From Halovivax gelatinilyticus (GTDB lineage: Archaea > Halobacteriota > Halobacteria > Halobacteriales > Natrialbaceae), in the NCBI RefSeq assembly GCF_024300625.1, contig NZ_CP101322.1, positions 3,547,992 through 3,611,991 on the forward strand: a stretch of DNA of 64,000 nucleotides, written 5' to 3'. This document shows positions 1-8,659 of the stretch, piece by piece. The notes beneath the pieces were generated by a model. It worked only from the letters and a program-made list of their open reading frames with translations, was not told where the DNA came from and searched no databases. The position numbers and the translations under genes were made by a program. Position 1 is the stretch's first letter. The number at the start of each line of letters is the position of its first letter.

Positions 1-601
1 CGGTGACGAGGTGTTCGGTAACCGTCGACTGCGAGATGTCGAGTTCGGCCGCCAGTTCCGTCGCGTTGATCCGCTTCGGTCGCTCGAAATACCCGCGTTC
101 GTAGGCCAGTTGAAGGACCTCACGCTGCCGGCCGGTGAGCGCCCCGCGGTTGACGAACACCTGATCGTCCTCCGACGCCTCGAGCGGCGGTTGGAGTAGC
201 CGCTGGACGTCGACCGACGGGAACCGATCTCGCAATTCTGCCATCACGTTCTGTAACTGTTCGAACGATTCGGCGTGAAAGACGAGCGTCAGGCCGCCGT
301 CGACCGCGACGTACCTGTGGACGGGACAACCGTACGAACCCAGACAGGTACAGGGACACTGGAAGTTCTCGTGGACCGTCCGATAGAGCGTTTTCTGCCC
401 GTAGGATAGGATCGGTTCGACCGGAGCGTCGGACTCCACGTCGGCATCGGCCATGAATTCCGAGACGCTCATCGTCGAATCGACTCCGGACACGCTCGTC
501 GAAACCCGATCGATCGGCGACCCCGACGCCGCTGAAAACTGCGCGATCGGACACGCCGTCGGCGCGTCGAAGCTCACCGTTGCTCGAATTCCCGATGCCA
601 T
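1..601 (-). CDS. HTH_10 (bat-type) transcriptional regulator, 3' end cut by window
   Basis: The frame opens at the ATG at 601-599 and reads without a stop to the window edge, giving about 200 residues of a longer protein. The last part visible (GALTGRQREVLQLAYERGYF, followed by ELAAELDISQSTVTEHL) is the haloarchaeal bacterio-opsin-activator helix-turn-helix. The N-terminal half carries a cysteine group, CPCTCLGSYGCPVHRY, plus an early CPIA, as in haloarchaeal HTH_10 proteins that begin MASGIRA. The cysteines could bind metal or sense redox state (inference). The class is certain; the target genes are unknown. The divergent neighbour is a zinc-ribbon protein. Confidence 0.88.
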   Translation of the reverse strand, partial: MASGIRATVSFDAPTACPIAQFSAASGSPIDRVSTSVSGVDSTMSVSEFMADADVESDAPVEPILSYGQKTLYRTVHENFQCPCTCLGSYGCPVHRYVAVDGGLTLVFHAESFEQLQNVMAELRDRFPSVDVQRLLQPPLEASEDDQVFVNRGALTGRQREVLQLAYERGYFERPKRINATELAAELDISQSTVTEHLVT

Positions 602-765
602 TCGTCGATGCTAACGGATTCGATACGGCCCGTCTTTAGTGCAGTGGTGTCGGTATCGACCCCAGCGACCCACGTGGAGGGGTTCATCGGCCGAACTCGT
701 TCGGCTGTTCCTATCCCGTAAGAACGTTCGGTCGGTGTTTACCCGGTAGACGCGTACGTGTAACC

Positions 766-915
766 ATGACTACCCACGACACCTACGCGTTCACCTGTCC
801 GGCGTGTGGTGCGTCGTTCACCGCGGCCCCGGACACGAAATCGGCGCTGCAAGAGCGAGGCTGTGCCCACTGCGGGACGATCGCTCCCGCATCGGCGTTC
901 GAACCCGTCGGCTGA
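766..915 (+). CDS. small zinc-ribbon protein, 49 aa
   Basis: This short gene begins at ATG 766 and ends at TGA 913-915. It has two CxxC knuckles, FTCPACG near residue 11 and GCAHCG near residue 34, which should bind one zinc ion. Similar 45-60 residue single-zinc-finger proteins are common and mostly uncharacterised in haloarchaea. It is acidic and has no signal peptide or membrane segment, so it is cytoplasmic. It sits between two regulators and may bind nucleic acid or a protein partner, but the sequence does not say which. Confidence 0.75.
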   Translation: MTTHDTYAFTCPACGASFTAAPDTKSALQERGCAHCGTIAPASAFEPVG

Positions 916-942
916 ACCACCGAGACCGCAACTTCAGCCGTG

Positions 943-972
943 GTATATAAACCACCCCAGATACTGGTGGTT
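943..972 (+). promoter_or_regulatory. TATA box overlapped by inverted repeat
   Basis: A TATA element (TATATAA, 944-950) runs into an inverted repeat, AACCACC (950-956) and GGTGGTT (966-972), separated by 9 nt. A repressor bound here would block the promoter of the winged-helix gene starting at 1007. The position suggests autoregulation, which is inference. Confidence 0.55.
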
Positions 973-1006
973 CACATTCCTTCCCCCGTAGCACTACCCT
1001 TTGAGT

Positions 1007-1402
1007 ATGAGCCAATCGACGCTTGCGGCGACTCGACCGAACCCGTTTGGACGCGCGACCGGCCCGACCGTTCTCGACACCGAAGCGGAACTCACCGGCG
1101 TTCTCGGCGCGCTCGAAGACGCCGATTGCCGCGCGATCCTCGAAGCGACGACCGACGAGGCACACTCGGCGAGCGAACTCGCCGAGGCGTGTGAGCTTGC
1201 CCTCTCGACGACGTATCGAAAGCTCGACCAGTTGTCGGAAGCGGGACTCCTGGAGGAGGGACTGCGGATTCGTCGGTCCGGAAAGCACACGAGCGAGTAC
1301 TCCGCCCGAATCGACGAGTTCACCGTGACGGTCACCGCGAGCGACGGCGTGCAAGTAACGCTCACGGAGGCGGAATCCGACGATCCGCTCACTTCGTTCT
1401 GA
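1007..1402 (+). CDS. ArsR-like winged-helix transcriptional regulator, 131 aa
   Basis: The protein has one winged helix-turn-helix: an N-terminal helix (LGALEDADCRAILEAT), the HTH itself (SASELAEACELALSTTYRKL) and a following wing (LEEGLRIRRSGKHTSEYSAR). The C-terminal part, with a repeated V-x-V-T pattern, resembles the small sensor or dimer region of haloarchaeal ArsR-like repressors. A TTG lies 6 nt upstream of the chosen ATG, which is the usual form of start. The inverted repeat over its own TATA box suggests self-repression. The inducer is unknown; one cysteine (DADC) precedes the HTH. A similar regulator lies at 14963-15334. Confidence 0.82.
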   Translation: MSQSTLAATRPNPFGRATGPTVLDTEAELTGVLGALEDADCRAILEATTDEAHSASELAEACELALSTTYRKLDQLSEAGLLEEGLRIRRSGKHTSEYSARIDEFTVTVTASDGVQVTLTEAESDDPLTSF

Positions 1403-1489
1403 TATCTGTATCGATCACGACCTAGGCGAGGCCAGAAATTCTCCCAGAGACGGCCCACGTTCAAGAGCCCGGCCGTGGTACGTCCTCGG

Positions 1490-2338
1490 ATGTACCGTGA
1501 TCTTCTGATCACAACGGACGGTAGCGACGTCGCGACGACGGCCGCGGGCTACGGCCTCGCGATCGCAAACCGTGTCGACGCGACCGCCCACGTCGTCTCG
1601 GTCGTCGAAGCGGGACACGACGCGTCGCTCGAATCCGTCCCATCGTCTGCGCGTCGCGAGGCCGACAGGGCCGTCGAATCGATCGTCGCCGACGCCGAGG
1701 AAATCGGGGTTACGACACGATCGACCGTCCTCGCCGGACGGCCTGGACATCGACTGCTCACCTACGCCGACGAACGAGAGATCGATCTGATCGCCTGTGG
1801 AACCACCGGCCGAACCGGCATGCGCCGGTTGCTCGTCGGGAGCGTCGCGACCGAGATCATCCGCGGTGCACGACAGCCCGTGCTCTCCGTCGGACCGGCG
1901 GTCGCGACCGTCGGATCGTCGTTCGATTCGATCCTCGTCGCGACCGACGGCAGACCCGGCGTCGACGACGCCGTCGACCACGCGATTTCGTTTGCCGAGA
2001 CGTACGATGCCACGCTCCACGCGCTCTACGTCGTCGACGAAACGCGCCCGCACCTGCAGGTGATCCGCGACGAATTCCAGCGTATCGGTGAGGAGTCGAC
2101 GACAACGATCGACGAACGCGCATCGGCCGTCGGCGTGGAGACCGTTCGTGCGATCGAGGCTGGCGTCCCCGCAGAGACGATCGTCGAATACGCCAACCGA
2201 ATCGATAGCGATCTGATCGTCGTGGGAACGGAGAGTCGCGCCGGTCTCGAACGCTTCGTCATTGGGAGCGTCTCACAGCATGTCGTTCACGACGCCGGTA
2301 GACCCGTATTGACGGTGCGTTCGGTCGATAGCGGGTGA
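1490..2338 (+). CDS. tandem-domain universal stress protein, 282 aa
   Basis: Two UspA domains of about 140 residues follow each other. The first begins MYRDLLITTDGSD and has a complete nucleotide motif, GTTGRTGMRRLLVGS. The second begins at about residue 146 (FDSILVATDGR) and has GTESRAGLERFVIGS, in which the second glycine of G-x2-G-x9-G is serine, so ATP binding there may be weaker. An in-frame GTG lies 15 nt upstream; the ATG at 1490 matches the usual Usp N-terminus. It is a cytoplasmic stress or adenine-nucleotide-responsive protein. The partner is unknown. Confidence 0.9.
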   Translation: MYRDLLITTDGSDVATTAAGYGLAIANRVDATAHVVSVVEAGHDASLESVPSSARREADRAVESIVADAEEIGVTTRSTVLAGRPGHRLLTYADEREIDLIACGTTGRTGMRRLLVGSVATEIIRGARQPVLSVGPAVATVGSSFDSILVATDGRPGVDDAVDHAISFAETYDATLHALYVVDETRPHLQVIRDEFQRIGEESTTTIDERASAVGVETVRAIEAGVPAETIVEYANRIDSDLIVVGTESRAGLERFVIGSVSQHVVHDAGRPVLTVRSVDSG

Positions 2339-2605
2339 TTCGAACGACCGACGTCGGGGTTGGCAGGACGACTCGGGTGACTCTGACCGCGGGACAAAAC
2401 CGGGAGTTCGAGGCTGTGTTGTACCTGTCCGGTCACACCGTATTAGATACCAAGAGTACCGGATCCGCCGTCTGCCCCAGGTCCACCAGCTACCAGTGTC
2501 GTATTTCCACCGCCGGCGAATTTGTACAAGGGGTTTCTCCCAAAATACGGGAGCAAGCAATCCGCTAAACGCGACCGAAGCCGTCCGTTCAGATGAGGTG
2601 GAACG

Positions 2606-2857
2606 ATGGTCGAACGCTACGACACGATCTTACTCGCGATCGCCGTCATCTTCGCCGGGGGATGGTTGGTCGGTACCGTAACGGCCGTCCCGATGCAGAT
2701 CGCGAGGGTCGCGAGCGTTCTCATCGCTACCCCGTTCGTCTACGACGCCATGTTCAGACATCCGCCGCTTCCGGATCACCCGGCACCGCGCGCAGCCGCC
2801 GCGATCGTCTGGCACGTCGTGCTCGTCTGGGTCATCCTGGATAGCCTCCTTCTCTGA
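2606..2857 (+). CDS. small membrane protein, 83 aa, unknown function
   Basis: The start ATG is preceded by GAGGTGG, a good Shine-Dalgarno sequence. The protein is mostly hydrophobic, with segments near residues 5-25 (ILLAIAVIFAGGWLVGTV), 31-48 and 62-82, so two or three membrane spans. A short Pro/His-rich loop (RHPPLPDHPAP) lies between spans. I do not recognise a family. It stands alone between Usp genes, and the 267 nt before it (2339-2605) contain no gene I can support. Confidence 0.6.
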   Translation: MVERYDTILLAIAVIFAGGWLVGTVTAVPMQIARVASVLIATPFVYDAMFRHPPLPDHPAPRAAAAIVWHVVLVWVILDSLLL

Positions 2858-2885
2858 GACGGACTACCCCCGCGACGCGAATCGG

Positions 2886-3326
2886 TCACGTCGAGTCGGT
2901 CGGACGAACGACCGTCACGGGTGTCGATGCCCGGCGCACGACGGTCTCTGCGACCGATCCGAGCAGGTGACGCGCCGTACCGGTTCGACCGTGACTGCCG
3001 ATGACGATGTGCGAACACTCCGCGTCGTCGGCGTAGGTGATGATTGCCCGGCTCGGTTTTCCGACGATAAGATCGGTCTCGACGTCGACGTCGTCGGGGA
3101 TTCGGTCGACCGCGGATGCGATCACCGCTTCGCCCTTTTCCCGTTCCGTCGAGTACTCGTCCGACGCGGTGTAGCCCGGAAATGCGCGGACGCGACTGTA
3201 GTCTGCCAGCGGGTTCATCACGTAGATGATCGCGATCGACGAGCCAGAGAAGTGCTCGATCGCGAAATCGATCGCGAGTTTCGATGGGTCCGATCCGTCG
3301 ACCGGAACCAGGACGGTATCACTCAC
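2886..3326 (-). CDS. universal stress protein, 146 aa
   Basis: A single UspA domain starts at GTG 3326-3324 with SDTVLVPVDGSDPSKLA. An upstream in-frame ATG at 3365 exists, but the GTG has an AGGTGA sequence in front and gives the normal Usp N-terminus. The nucleotide loop GSHGRTGTARHLLGS is complete. It is a small cytoplasmic stress protein, probably ATP-binding. It lies head-to-tail with another Usp gene on the same strand, 98 nt apart. Confidence 0.9.
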   Translation of the reverse strand: MSDTVLVPVDGSDPSKLAIDFAIEHFSGSSIAIIYVMNPLADYSRVRAFPGYTASDEYSTEREKGEAVIASAVDRIPDDVDVETDLIVGKPSRAIITYADDAECSHIVIGSHGRTGTARHLLGSVAETVVRRASTPVTVVRPTDST

Positions 3327-3424
3327 GGCAGATTCACCTGGATCTGGCCTGAAACGCGTTTCCACCCTGCAGCGTTCTCGAATCGAGGTGAGTCAGTTGA
3401 CATCGTTCGATCACCAGGAAGAAA

Positions 3425-3847
3425 TCACTCGTCCCTGCTTCCGGTAACCACGACGGGCCGGTCCGTTTCGAGGATGACCGACTGCGTGACGCTGCCGAAT
3501 ATCGCCTTCCCGACCGGCGATCGCTTTCGGCCGCCGAGAACGATCGAATCCACGTCGTGCTCGTCGGCGACCGCCAGAATATCGTCGACGGTATCTCGAC
3601 TATCCTCGACGACGGAATACGGGACGCCGTTCGCTTCGAGCGTCTCCGTTGCGGTCCGGACAGAGCTGATTCGCGAAGCGGAGTTAAACCGCTGTAGCTC
3701 GTCCGGAAGCTCCTCGCCTTCACCCTGGAACACGAACAACACGATCGCCTCGACCGCTTCGCTCGCCTCGGGTAACTCGGTGACGTACGTCGCCTGAGCC
3801 CGGGCGCGGTCGTCGTCGGTATCGACCGGGAGTAACACGCGATACAT
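3425..3847 (-). CDS. universal stress protein, divergent nucleotide loop, 140 aa
   Basis: The UspA fold is recognisable from the start (MYRVLLPVDTDDDRARAQ) and the end (VILETDRPVVV). In the ATP loop the sequence is LGGRKRSPVGKAIFGS: the second glycine of G-x2-G is replaced by a basic residue, so this copy may not bind ATP in the usual way. The ATG at 3847 fits the family start better than the upstream in-frame ATG at 3895. It probably pairs with the neighbouring Usp at 2886-3326, but nothing shows they share a transcript. Confidence 0.85.
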   Translation of the reverse strand: MYRVLLPVDTDDDRARAQATYVTELPEASEAVEAIVLFVFQGEGEELPDELQRFNSASRISSVRTATETLEANGVPYSVVEDSRDTVDDILAVADEHDVDSIVLGGRKRSPVGKAIFGSVTQSVILETDRPVVVTGSRDE

Positions 3848-3970
3848 ACCCGATACTTCGTCCGAAACCGTATAAATCCGACCACCGATTCCCACGAGTG
3901 CGGCTCCGATACCGATCGTCGAACAGTCACGGCGGCGGAGACGACTGCGGACGAGCCGTCCGTTCCGTGC

Positions 3971-4729
3971 TCACTCACCGATCGCGAACGCCCTTCGAAT
4001 TCGGGTTGCGCTGTCACGCAACAGCGAGATGTCGTCGGTGAACACCTCGACCGCGATCGTCCCGTCGAACGGCTCGAGTCGCTCCACGACTGGCCCGTAC
4101 TCGATCTCGCCGGCGCCGATCGGAAGGTGCGTGTCGCCTCGACTTCGAACGTCGTGGACGTGGAGGTGCGAGACGATATCTGCGTATCCCGAGAGGAATC
4201 GTTCGATCCCGTTCATCTTGTCTTCCATGTAGGCGTGTCCGACGTCGAAACAGACCGCGGTGTCCGTCTCGCTGGCGAGATCGCCGAGGACCGATAGCGG
4301 AAGTCCCCGGGCCTGGTGGCCGACATTTTCGACGACGAGTTCGACGCCGGCGTCCGTCGCCGCTCGACCGATCGACTCGAGTTGTGTCGCGAATACGGGT
4401 CGAAGGTCCGTATCCTGGGTTTTCCTGACGGTTCCGTGGAGAACCGCCTTCGTCGCACCCATCTCGCCCGCAAGCGCCAGCAACCTGGACTGGTAGTCGA
4501 TGATCGCGTCGTCCAGTTCGGCGACGCCCGTCGCCACGACCTGTTCGTAGGGAAGGTGAACGCAGAGATCGGTGCCGGTCTCGGTTCGGATCGCCTCGAT
4601 CCGCTCGATCGAGTCGCGGTCGATCGCCGTGTCGTCGCCGATCGAGAGCTCCGCGAAGTCGAATCCCGCGACGGTCGCCTCGAATCGGTCCAGAGAATCA
4701 CCGACCGTGAGTCCTACCTGTGTGTCCAT
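3971..4729 (-). CDS. sugar phosphate isomerase/epimerase-like TIM-barrel protein, 252 aa
   Basis: This is an AP-endonuclease-2 or xylose-isomerase-like TIM barrel. Likely metal-binding and catalytic positions visible are VLHGT (about residue 119), VVENVG (about 157), CFDVGHAY (about 186), HLHVHD (about 217) and the final VEVF glutamate. Such proteins isomerise or epimerise small sugars or hydroxyacids with a divalent metal; the substrate cannot be read here. The ATG at 4729 (MDTQVGL) is chosen over one 63 nt upstream because the barrel starts immediately after it. It stands alone, divergent from the ABC transporter at 4831. Confidence 0.75.
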   Translation of the reverse strand: MDTQVGLTVGDSLDRFEATVAGFDFAELSIGDDTAIDRDSIERIEAIRTETGTDLCVHLPYEQVVATGVAELDDAIIDYQSRLLALAGEMGATKAVLHGTVRKTQDTDLRPVFATQLESIGRAATDAGVELVVENVGHQARGLPLSVLGDLASETDTAVCFDVGHAYMEDKMNGIERFLSGYADIVSHLHVHDVRSRGDTHLPIGAGEIEYGPVVERLEPFDGTIAVEVFTDDISLLRDSATRIRRAFAIGE

Positions 4730-4830
4730 GGACCCATCTTCGGGGAACGGAGAGAAAAACCGTGGGAACGTCCCAAGAATTGGGTGACTCATCCCACCAC
4801 TTTACGTGACGAGCGAGTAGACGTACAGAC

Positions 4831-5859
4831 ATGAACGCGGTCGAACTGAACGGACTCACGAAAGATTACGGCGAGGTGCTCGCTAACGACGACGTCACGT
4901 TCGAGATCGAAGCGGGCGAGATATTCGGCTACCTCGGACCGAACGGCGCCGGCAAGACCACGACGATACGGATGCTCCTCGGGTTCATCTCCCCGACGGC
5001 CGGTTCCGCGACTGTCCTCGGTGCGGACGTGACCGACGAACGCGCGCTGATCGACGCCAAACACCGGATCGGGTACCTCCCGGACGACCCACAGTTCGAC
5101 GAGACGGCGACCGGTCGCGAGATTCTGGAGATTCACGCCGATCTCAAGGGCGATCGACGGAGCGAGGAACTCATCGACCTGTTCGGTCCGCCCCTCGACA
5201 GGACGATCCGCGAGTATTCACACGGGAACGTCAGAAAGCTCGGACTGGTGACGACGTTCATGCACGAACCGGATCTCGTGATCCTCGACGAACCGACCGG
5301 TGGGCTAGATCCGCTGATGAAACAGCGGTTTGCGGAGTTCGTCAGAACGGAACGCGAACGCGGCTTGACGGTCTTTTTCTCATCGCACGTCCTCGGTGAA
5401 GTCCGACGGCTCTGCGATCGGGTGGGGATCATCCGCGATGGACGGCTCGTCACGGTCGAACCGATCGAGTCGCTGCTCGAACGAAGCGGAAAGGTCGTTC
5501 GACTTGCCGCGGCCGATCCGATCCCGATCGACGCGATCGACGAGCGACTCGACGGTATATACGATTTGGAACACGGGGATGGCGTGGCGGGCGCTGCCGG
5601 TGCGGAAACGGGCGACGGCCCAACGGATTTCGACGCGGGCGAGACCGACCGGTCGACACGAGAGTCGGCGGCAGAGTCCTTTCGCGAGTACACGTTCACG
5701 TTCACGGGCGACGTGAACGAGTTGTTCGAGACGCTCGGATCGTATTCGCTGGTAGATTGCACCATCGAAGAGGCGCCGCTCGAGGACGTGTTCTTACGGT
5801 TCTACGGTGAAGAGAACGACCAAGCCCGACCCACAGCCTCCCCCTCGGGTGAACGCTGA
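4831..5859 (+). CDS. ABC transporter ATP-binding protein, 342 aa
   Basis: This is the ATPase of an ABC-2 type exporter. Walker A is GPNGAGKTT (about residue 38), Walker B is LVILDEPTGGLDP (about 150), and the switch histidine lies in FFSSHVLGE. The signature is EYSHGNVRKLG rather than LSGGQ, a variation seen in this subfamily. A C-terminal domain of about 120 residues holds an acidic, Gly/Ala-rich insertion (about 248-285). Its stop overlaps the start of the permease gene (ATGA), so the two are translated together. The substrate is unknown. Confidence 0.88.
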   Translation: MNAVELNGLTKDYGEVLANDDVTFEIEAGEIFGYLGPNGAGKTTTIRMLLGFISPTAGSATVLGADVTDERALIDAKHRIGYLPDDPQFDETATGREILEIHADLKGDRRSEELIDLFGPPLDRTIREYSHGNVRKLGLVTTFMHEPDLVILDEPTGGLDPLMKQRFAEFVRTERERGLTVFFSSHVLGEVRRLCDRVGIIRDGRLVTVEPIESLLERSGKVVRLAAADPIPIDAIDERLDGIYDLEHGDGVAGAAGAETGDGPTDFDAGETDRSTRESAAESFREYTFTFTGDVNELFETLGSYSLVDCTIEEAPLEDVFLRFYGEENDQARPTASPSGER

Positions 5860-6641
5860 TGACCGAACTGGCACGGTACTACGCGCGAAATCGGATTCGT
5901 GGAAGCATCTACCTCGCCGCCGCGATGTCGGTGCTCGCGGCGCTGGTCATCTGGGTCTATCCATCGTTTTCGGAGGCCTTCGACGACGAACTGCTCGAAG
6001 CCTACCCGGACGCGATGTTGCAAGCGTTCGACATTCGCACGATGGAATCGCTCGAAGGGTTTCTCGCCTTCGAACTCTACATATTCGGCTGGGTGATCCT
6101 GCTGGGCCTCTACCTGGCGTACGCCGCGGCCGGAACGATCGCCGACGACGTCGACCGCGGTCGAACGGACATCCTGCTCTCGATGCCCCTCTCGCGGGCC
6201 CGGTTCGTGCTCGAGTCGTTCGTCTCGCTTGCCGTTCCGATACTCGTCGTCAACGTCGTCACGCCCGTCGTCGTCTACGTCGCCGCCGAGTTGATCGACG
6301 AACCGATGGCGGCGATGGACCTGATCGCGGTCCACGCGCTCTCGATTCCCTACCTCTTTGCGTGCGCCGCGATCGGCTTGCTCGCATCTGTCGCCGTCGA
6401 CCGAGCTGCCATCGCCCAGCGACTCTCGCTCGGTATCGTCTTCGGGCTCTTCATGGTCGAATCGCTGCTCGACGGGACGGACTACGAGGCCGTCGGCGCG
6501 CTCACGCCGATGCGGTACTACGATCCGAACGAGATCCTCTTAGAGGGTACGTACGATCTCGTCGGGGCGACGATGCTGGTCCTCGCGACGATCGGGCTCC
6601 TCGTCGTCTCGCAACTGTGGTTTCGCCGCCGAGACATCTGA
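5859..6641 (+). CDS. ABC-2 type transporter permease, 260 aa
   Basis: About six membrane spans are visible, for example SIYLAAAMSVLAALVIWVY near residue 15, WVILLGLYLAYAAAGTIADD near 72, PILVVNVVTPVVVYVAAEL near 127, and a final VGATMLVLATIGLLVVSQLW. The motif DVDRGRTDILLSMPLSR after span 2 is typical of ABC-2 permeases. The start overlaps the stop of the ATPase by four bases. It forms one exporter with the upstream protein; a homodimer of each would be usual. The cargo is not evident. Confidence 0.85.
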   Translation: MTELARYYARNRIRGSIYLAAAMSVLAALVIWVYPSFSEAFDDELLEAYPDAMLQAFDIRTMESLEGFLAFELYIFGWVILLGLYLAYAAAGTIADDVDRGRTDILLSMPLSRARFVLESFVSLAVPILVVNVVTPVVVYVAAELIDEPMAAMDLIAVHALSIPYLFACAAIGLLASVAVDRAAIAQRLSLGIVFGLFMVESLLDGTDYEAVGALTPMRYYDPNEILLEGTYDLVGATMLVLATIGLLVVSQLWFRRRDI

Positions 6642-6710
6642 TCGCACGTACGTCCGACACACGGTAAGCGGGACACAACGTTGACGGCACGGGGGCTCGT
6701 TTTTGAAACT

Positions 6711-7163
6711 ATGTTCGAAACGATCGTGGCACCCACCGACGGGAGCCCCCACGCCGAGAAAGCGCTCGCGGACGCGATCGAACTCGCCGCCGATCAGGGC
6801 GCTACAGTACACGTGATCTCGGTCGCAGACAGCGGTCCGTTCGGAAACATTCGGTTGCCGGGTGAGACCGCCCGGCCGGCCGATGCGATTCGCGATCGGG
6901 CACAGGAGTTCGTCGACGAGGCCATCTCCAGCGCCGAGAGCGCCGGCGTCGACGTGACCGGAGCCGTGCTGGACGGGCCGCCGCCGTCTACGATTCTGGA
7001 CTACGCTCGCGACGTGAATGCCGACCTGATCGTCATGGGCAGTCGCGGTCGCGGCGGGCTCCACCGCGCGGCCGTCGGGTCTATCGCCGATCACGTAATT
7101 CGGTTCGGCGAGTTCCGTGTGCTCGTGGTCGACGCCGACGATGAACCGATCGAAGACGTATAG
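6711..7163 (+). CDS. universal stress protein, 150 aa
   Basis: This is a UspA domain beginning MFETIVAPTDGSPHAEKAL, with a complete nucleotide loop GSRGRGGLHRAAVGS. An upstream in-frame start at 6681 would add ten residues foreign to the family, so the ATG at 6711 is preferred. The C-terminus is acidic (DADDEPIEDV). It lies 70 nt after the ABC permease and could be read through from it. It is likely a cytoplasmic, ATP-binding stress protein. Confidence 0.9.
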   Translation: MFETIVAPTDGSPHAEKALADAIELAADQGATVHVISVADSGPFGNIRLPGETARPADAIRDRAQEFVDEAISSAESAGVDVTGAVLDGPPPSTILDYARDVNADLIVMGSRGRGGLHRAAVGSIADHVIRFGEFRVLVVDADDEPIEDV

Positions 7164-7179
7164 CTTCGCGTTCTCTCGA

Positions 7180-7593
7180 TTACCGATCGGCGACCATCCG
7201 GTTGACCGCCCGGGTTCGCTGACCGAGCGACCAGCCGATCAGCGCCAACCCGATGTAGAGGCCGATACCGAGAGCGACGTAGACGGTGGGGACGGCCCGC
7301 GGGGTGAACCCGTAGTTTCCCAGCGCGCCGGCGAGTAACAACGAGAGCAAAACAAGCGTGACGCCGATATCGGCGCCGCGCATGCTCGGCAGGTCGGCCG
7401 GCTCCGAGACGAGCCGCGCGATGGCGTAAAACGACGCTGTGAACGCGATCCAGCCGGCGACGAGGTACGGCAAGACCGCGATGTACTCATCCGGCCCGAA
7501 CTGCGGGACGTAAATTCCGTGGATAACGACCGTCGTTACGACACCGAGCGCCAGCAACACGACGAGTTCGACGCTCGGACGATCCGTCTCCAT
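7180..7593 (-). CDS. four-span membrane protein, 137 aa, unknown function
   Basis: From METDRPSVELVVLL the protein has four clear hydrophobic spans: near residues 8-27, 37-59, 72-92 and 102-122. The ends are short and charged (C-terminal GQRTRAVNRMVADR). No domain is recognised. The ATG at 7593 is chosen because the longer frame to 7704 adds an Arg-rich segment that overlaps the promoter of the divergent Usp gene. It is an integral cytoplasmic-membrane protein within a Usp cluster. Confidence 0.7.
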   Translation of the reverse strand: METDRPSVELVVLLALGVVTTVVIHGIYVPQFGPDEYIAVLPYLVAGWIAFTASFYAIARLVSEPADLPSMRGADIGVTLVLLSLLLAGALGNYGFTPRAVPTVYVALGIGLYIGLALIGWSLGQRTRAVNRMVADR

Positions 7594-7692
7594 ACGGGGC
7601 CATCGGAGAGACGGACCGTAAAACGAACGGAACTTCTTCGCATCCGGGAACAGACCGATACGTCCAACCGCCGGGCGTCCCTCGGTTCGTAC

Positions 7693-8124
7693 ATGGGAAC
7701 ACACGTTCTCGTCGCGCTAGACGACTCTCGACCCGCGTGGGACGCGCTCGAACACGCCATCGAGTACCCGAACGTAGACCGGCTGACGATCGCACACTGC
7801 CTCGATCCGAGCGAGGTGCTCTACTGGTCCGGCCAGGGTGGCTACGCGGACGTCGACGGATACGAACGGGCGCACGCTGACGGTGAATCGCTCGTGAGTG
7901 ACGCACGCGGGCACGTCGAAGCGGCCAGTCCCGATCTTACAGTCGAAACGATGGTCGAACTCGGTCGACCCGCGCGCACGATCGTCGACATCGTCGGAGA
8001 AGTCGACGCGGATCACGTCGTCATCGGCAGTCACGGACGGTCCGGCGTCTCTCGCGTTCTGCTGGGTAGCGTCGCCGAAGCCGTCGTCCGCCGGGCACCG
8101 TGCCCGGTGACGGTCGTTCGATAA
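7693..8124 (+). CDS. universal stress protein, 143 aa
   Basis: It starts MGTHVLVALDDSRPAWDAL and carries the complete UspA loop GSHGRSGVSRVLLGS, ending RRAPCPVTVVR. It is a near sister of the convergent Usp at 8167-8583: both end with the same RRAPCPVT-x-VR pattern and share YxDVDGY/YGDGAAY-type middle loops. The pair probably arose by local duplication and inversion (inference). It is a cytoplasmic, probably ATP-binding stress protein. Confidence 0.9.
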   Translation: MGTHVLVALDDSRPAWDALEHAIEYPNVDRLTIAHCLDPSEVLYWSGQGGYADVDGYERAHADGESLVSDARGHVEAASPDLTVETMVELGRPARTIVDIVGEVDADHVVIGSHGRSGVSRVLLGSVAEAVVRRAPCPVTVVR

Positions 8125-8166
8125 AGACACGCTAACACTCGAGAGAATACGTTCCGTCTCGACGAT

Positions 8167-8583
8167 TCACCTGACGATCGTCACCGGACACGGGGCACGT
8201 CGAAGTACCCGTTCTGCCACGCTTCCGAGCAAGACGCGTGTCGGACCCGAACGCCCGTGACTGCCGATGACGATGTGGTCGAACTCACCGTCACCGGCGA
8301 ACTCGACGATCTTTCTCGCCGGTATCCCCACGACCGTTTCCGTCTCGAACGGTCGATCGCGCTCGCCGGCACTCTCCCGGGCGGCGTCGAACAGGTTCTC
8401 GGCTGCGTCACGGCGAGGTTCGATCAACGAATCGTACGCGTAGGCGGCCCCGTCACCGTACAGGTAGGTATTCGGTTCGATGACGTGAAGCAGAGTGACA
8501 GACGCATCGGGATATTCGCGGATGACGTGTTCGACCGCCTCCATGGCGGGATCCGATTCGTCGATCGGGACCAGTACGTTCAT
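8167..8583 (-). CDS. universal stress protein, 138 aa
   Basis: It begins MNVLVPIDESDPAMEAVEH and has the complete loop GSHGRSGPTRVLLGS, ending RRAPCPVTIVR. It is convergent with the sister gene at 7693-8124; only 42 nt separate the two stops. The longer frame to 8727 runs into the thioredoxin reductase gene and lacks Usp features, so the ATG at 8583 is the start. It is likely a cytoplasmic homodimeric stress protein. Confidence 0.9.
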   Translation of the reverse strand: MNVLVPIDESDPAMEAVEHVIREYPDASVTLLHVIEPNTYLYGDGAAYAYDSLIEPRRDAAENLFDAARESAGERDRPFETETVVGIPARKIVEFAGDGEFDHIVIGSHGRSGPTRVLLGSVAERVLRRAPCPVTIVR

Positions 8584-8659
8584 ACGCTGCCTTCGACAGG
8601 GACGGTCAAAAGCGTACGTCGTCGCGGCAAACCCGTGGGAATCGACGACCCGAAGGTGA

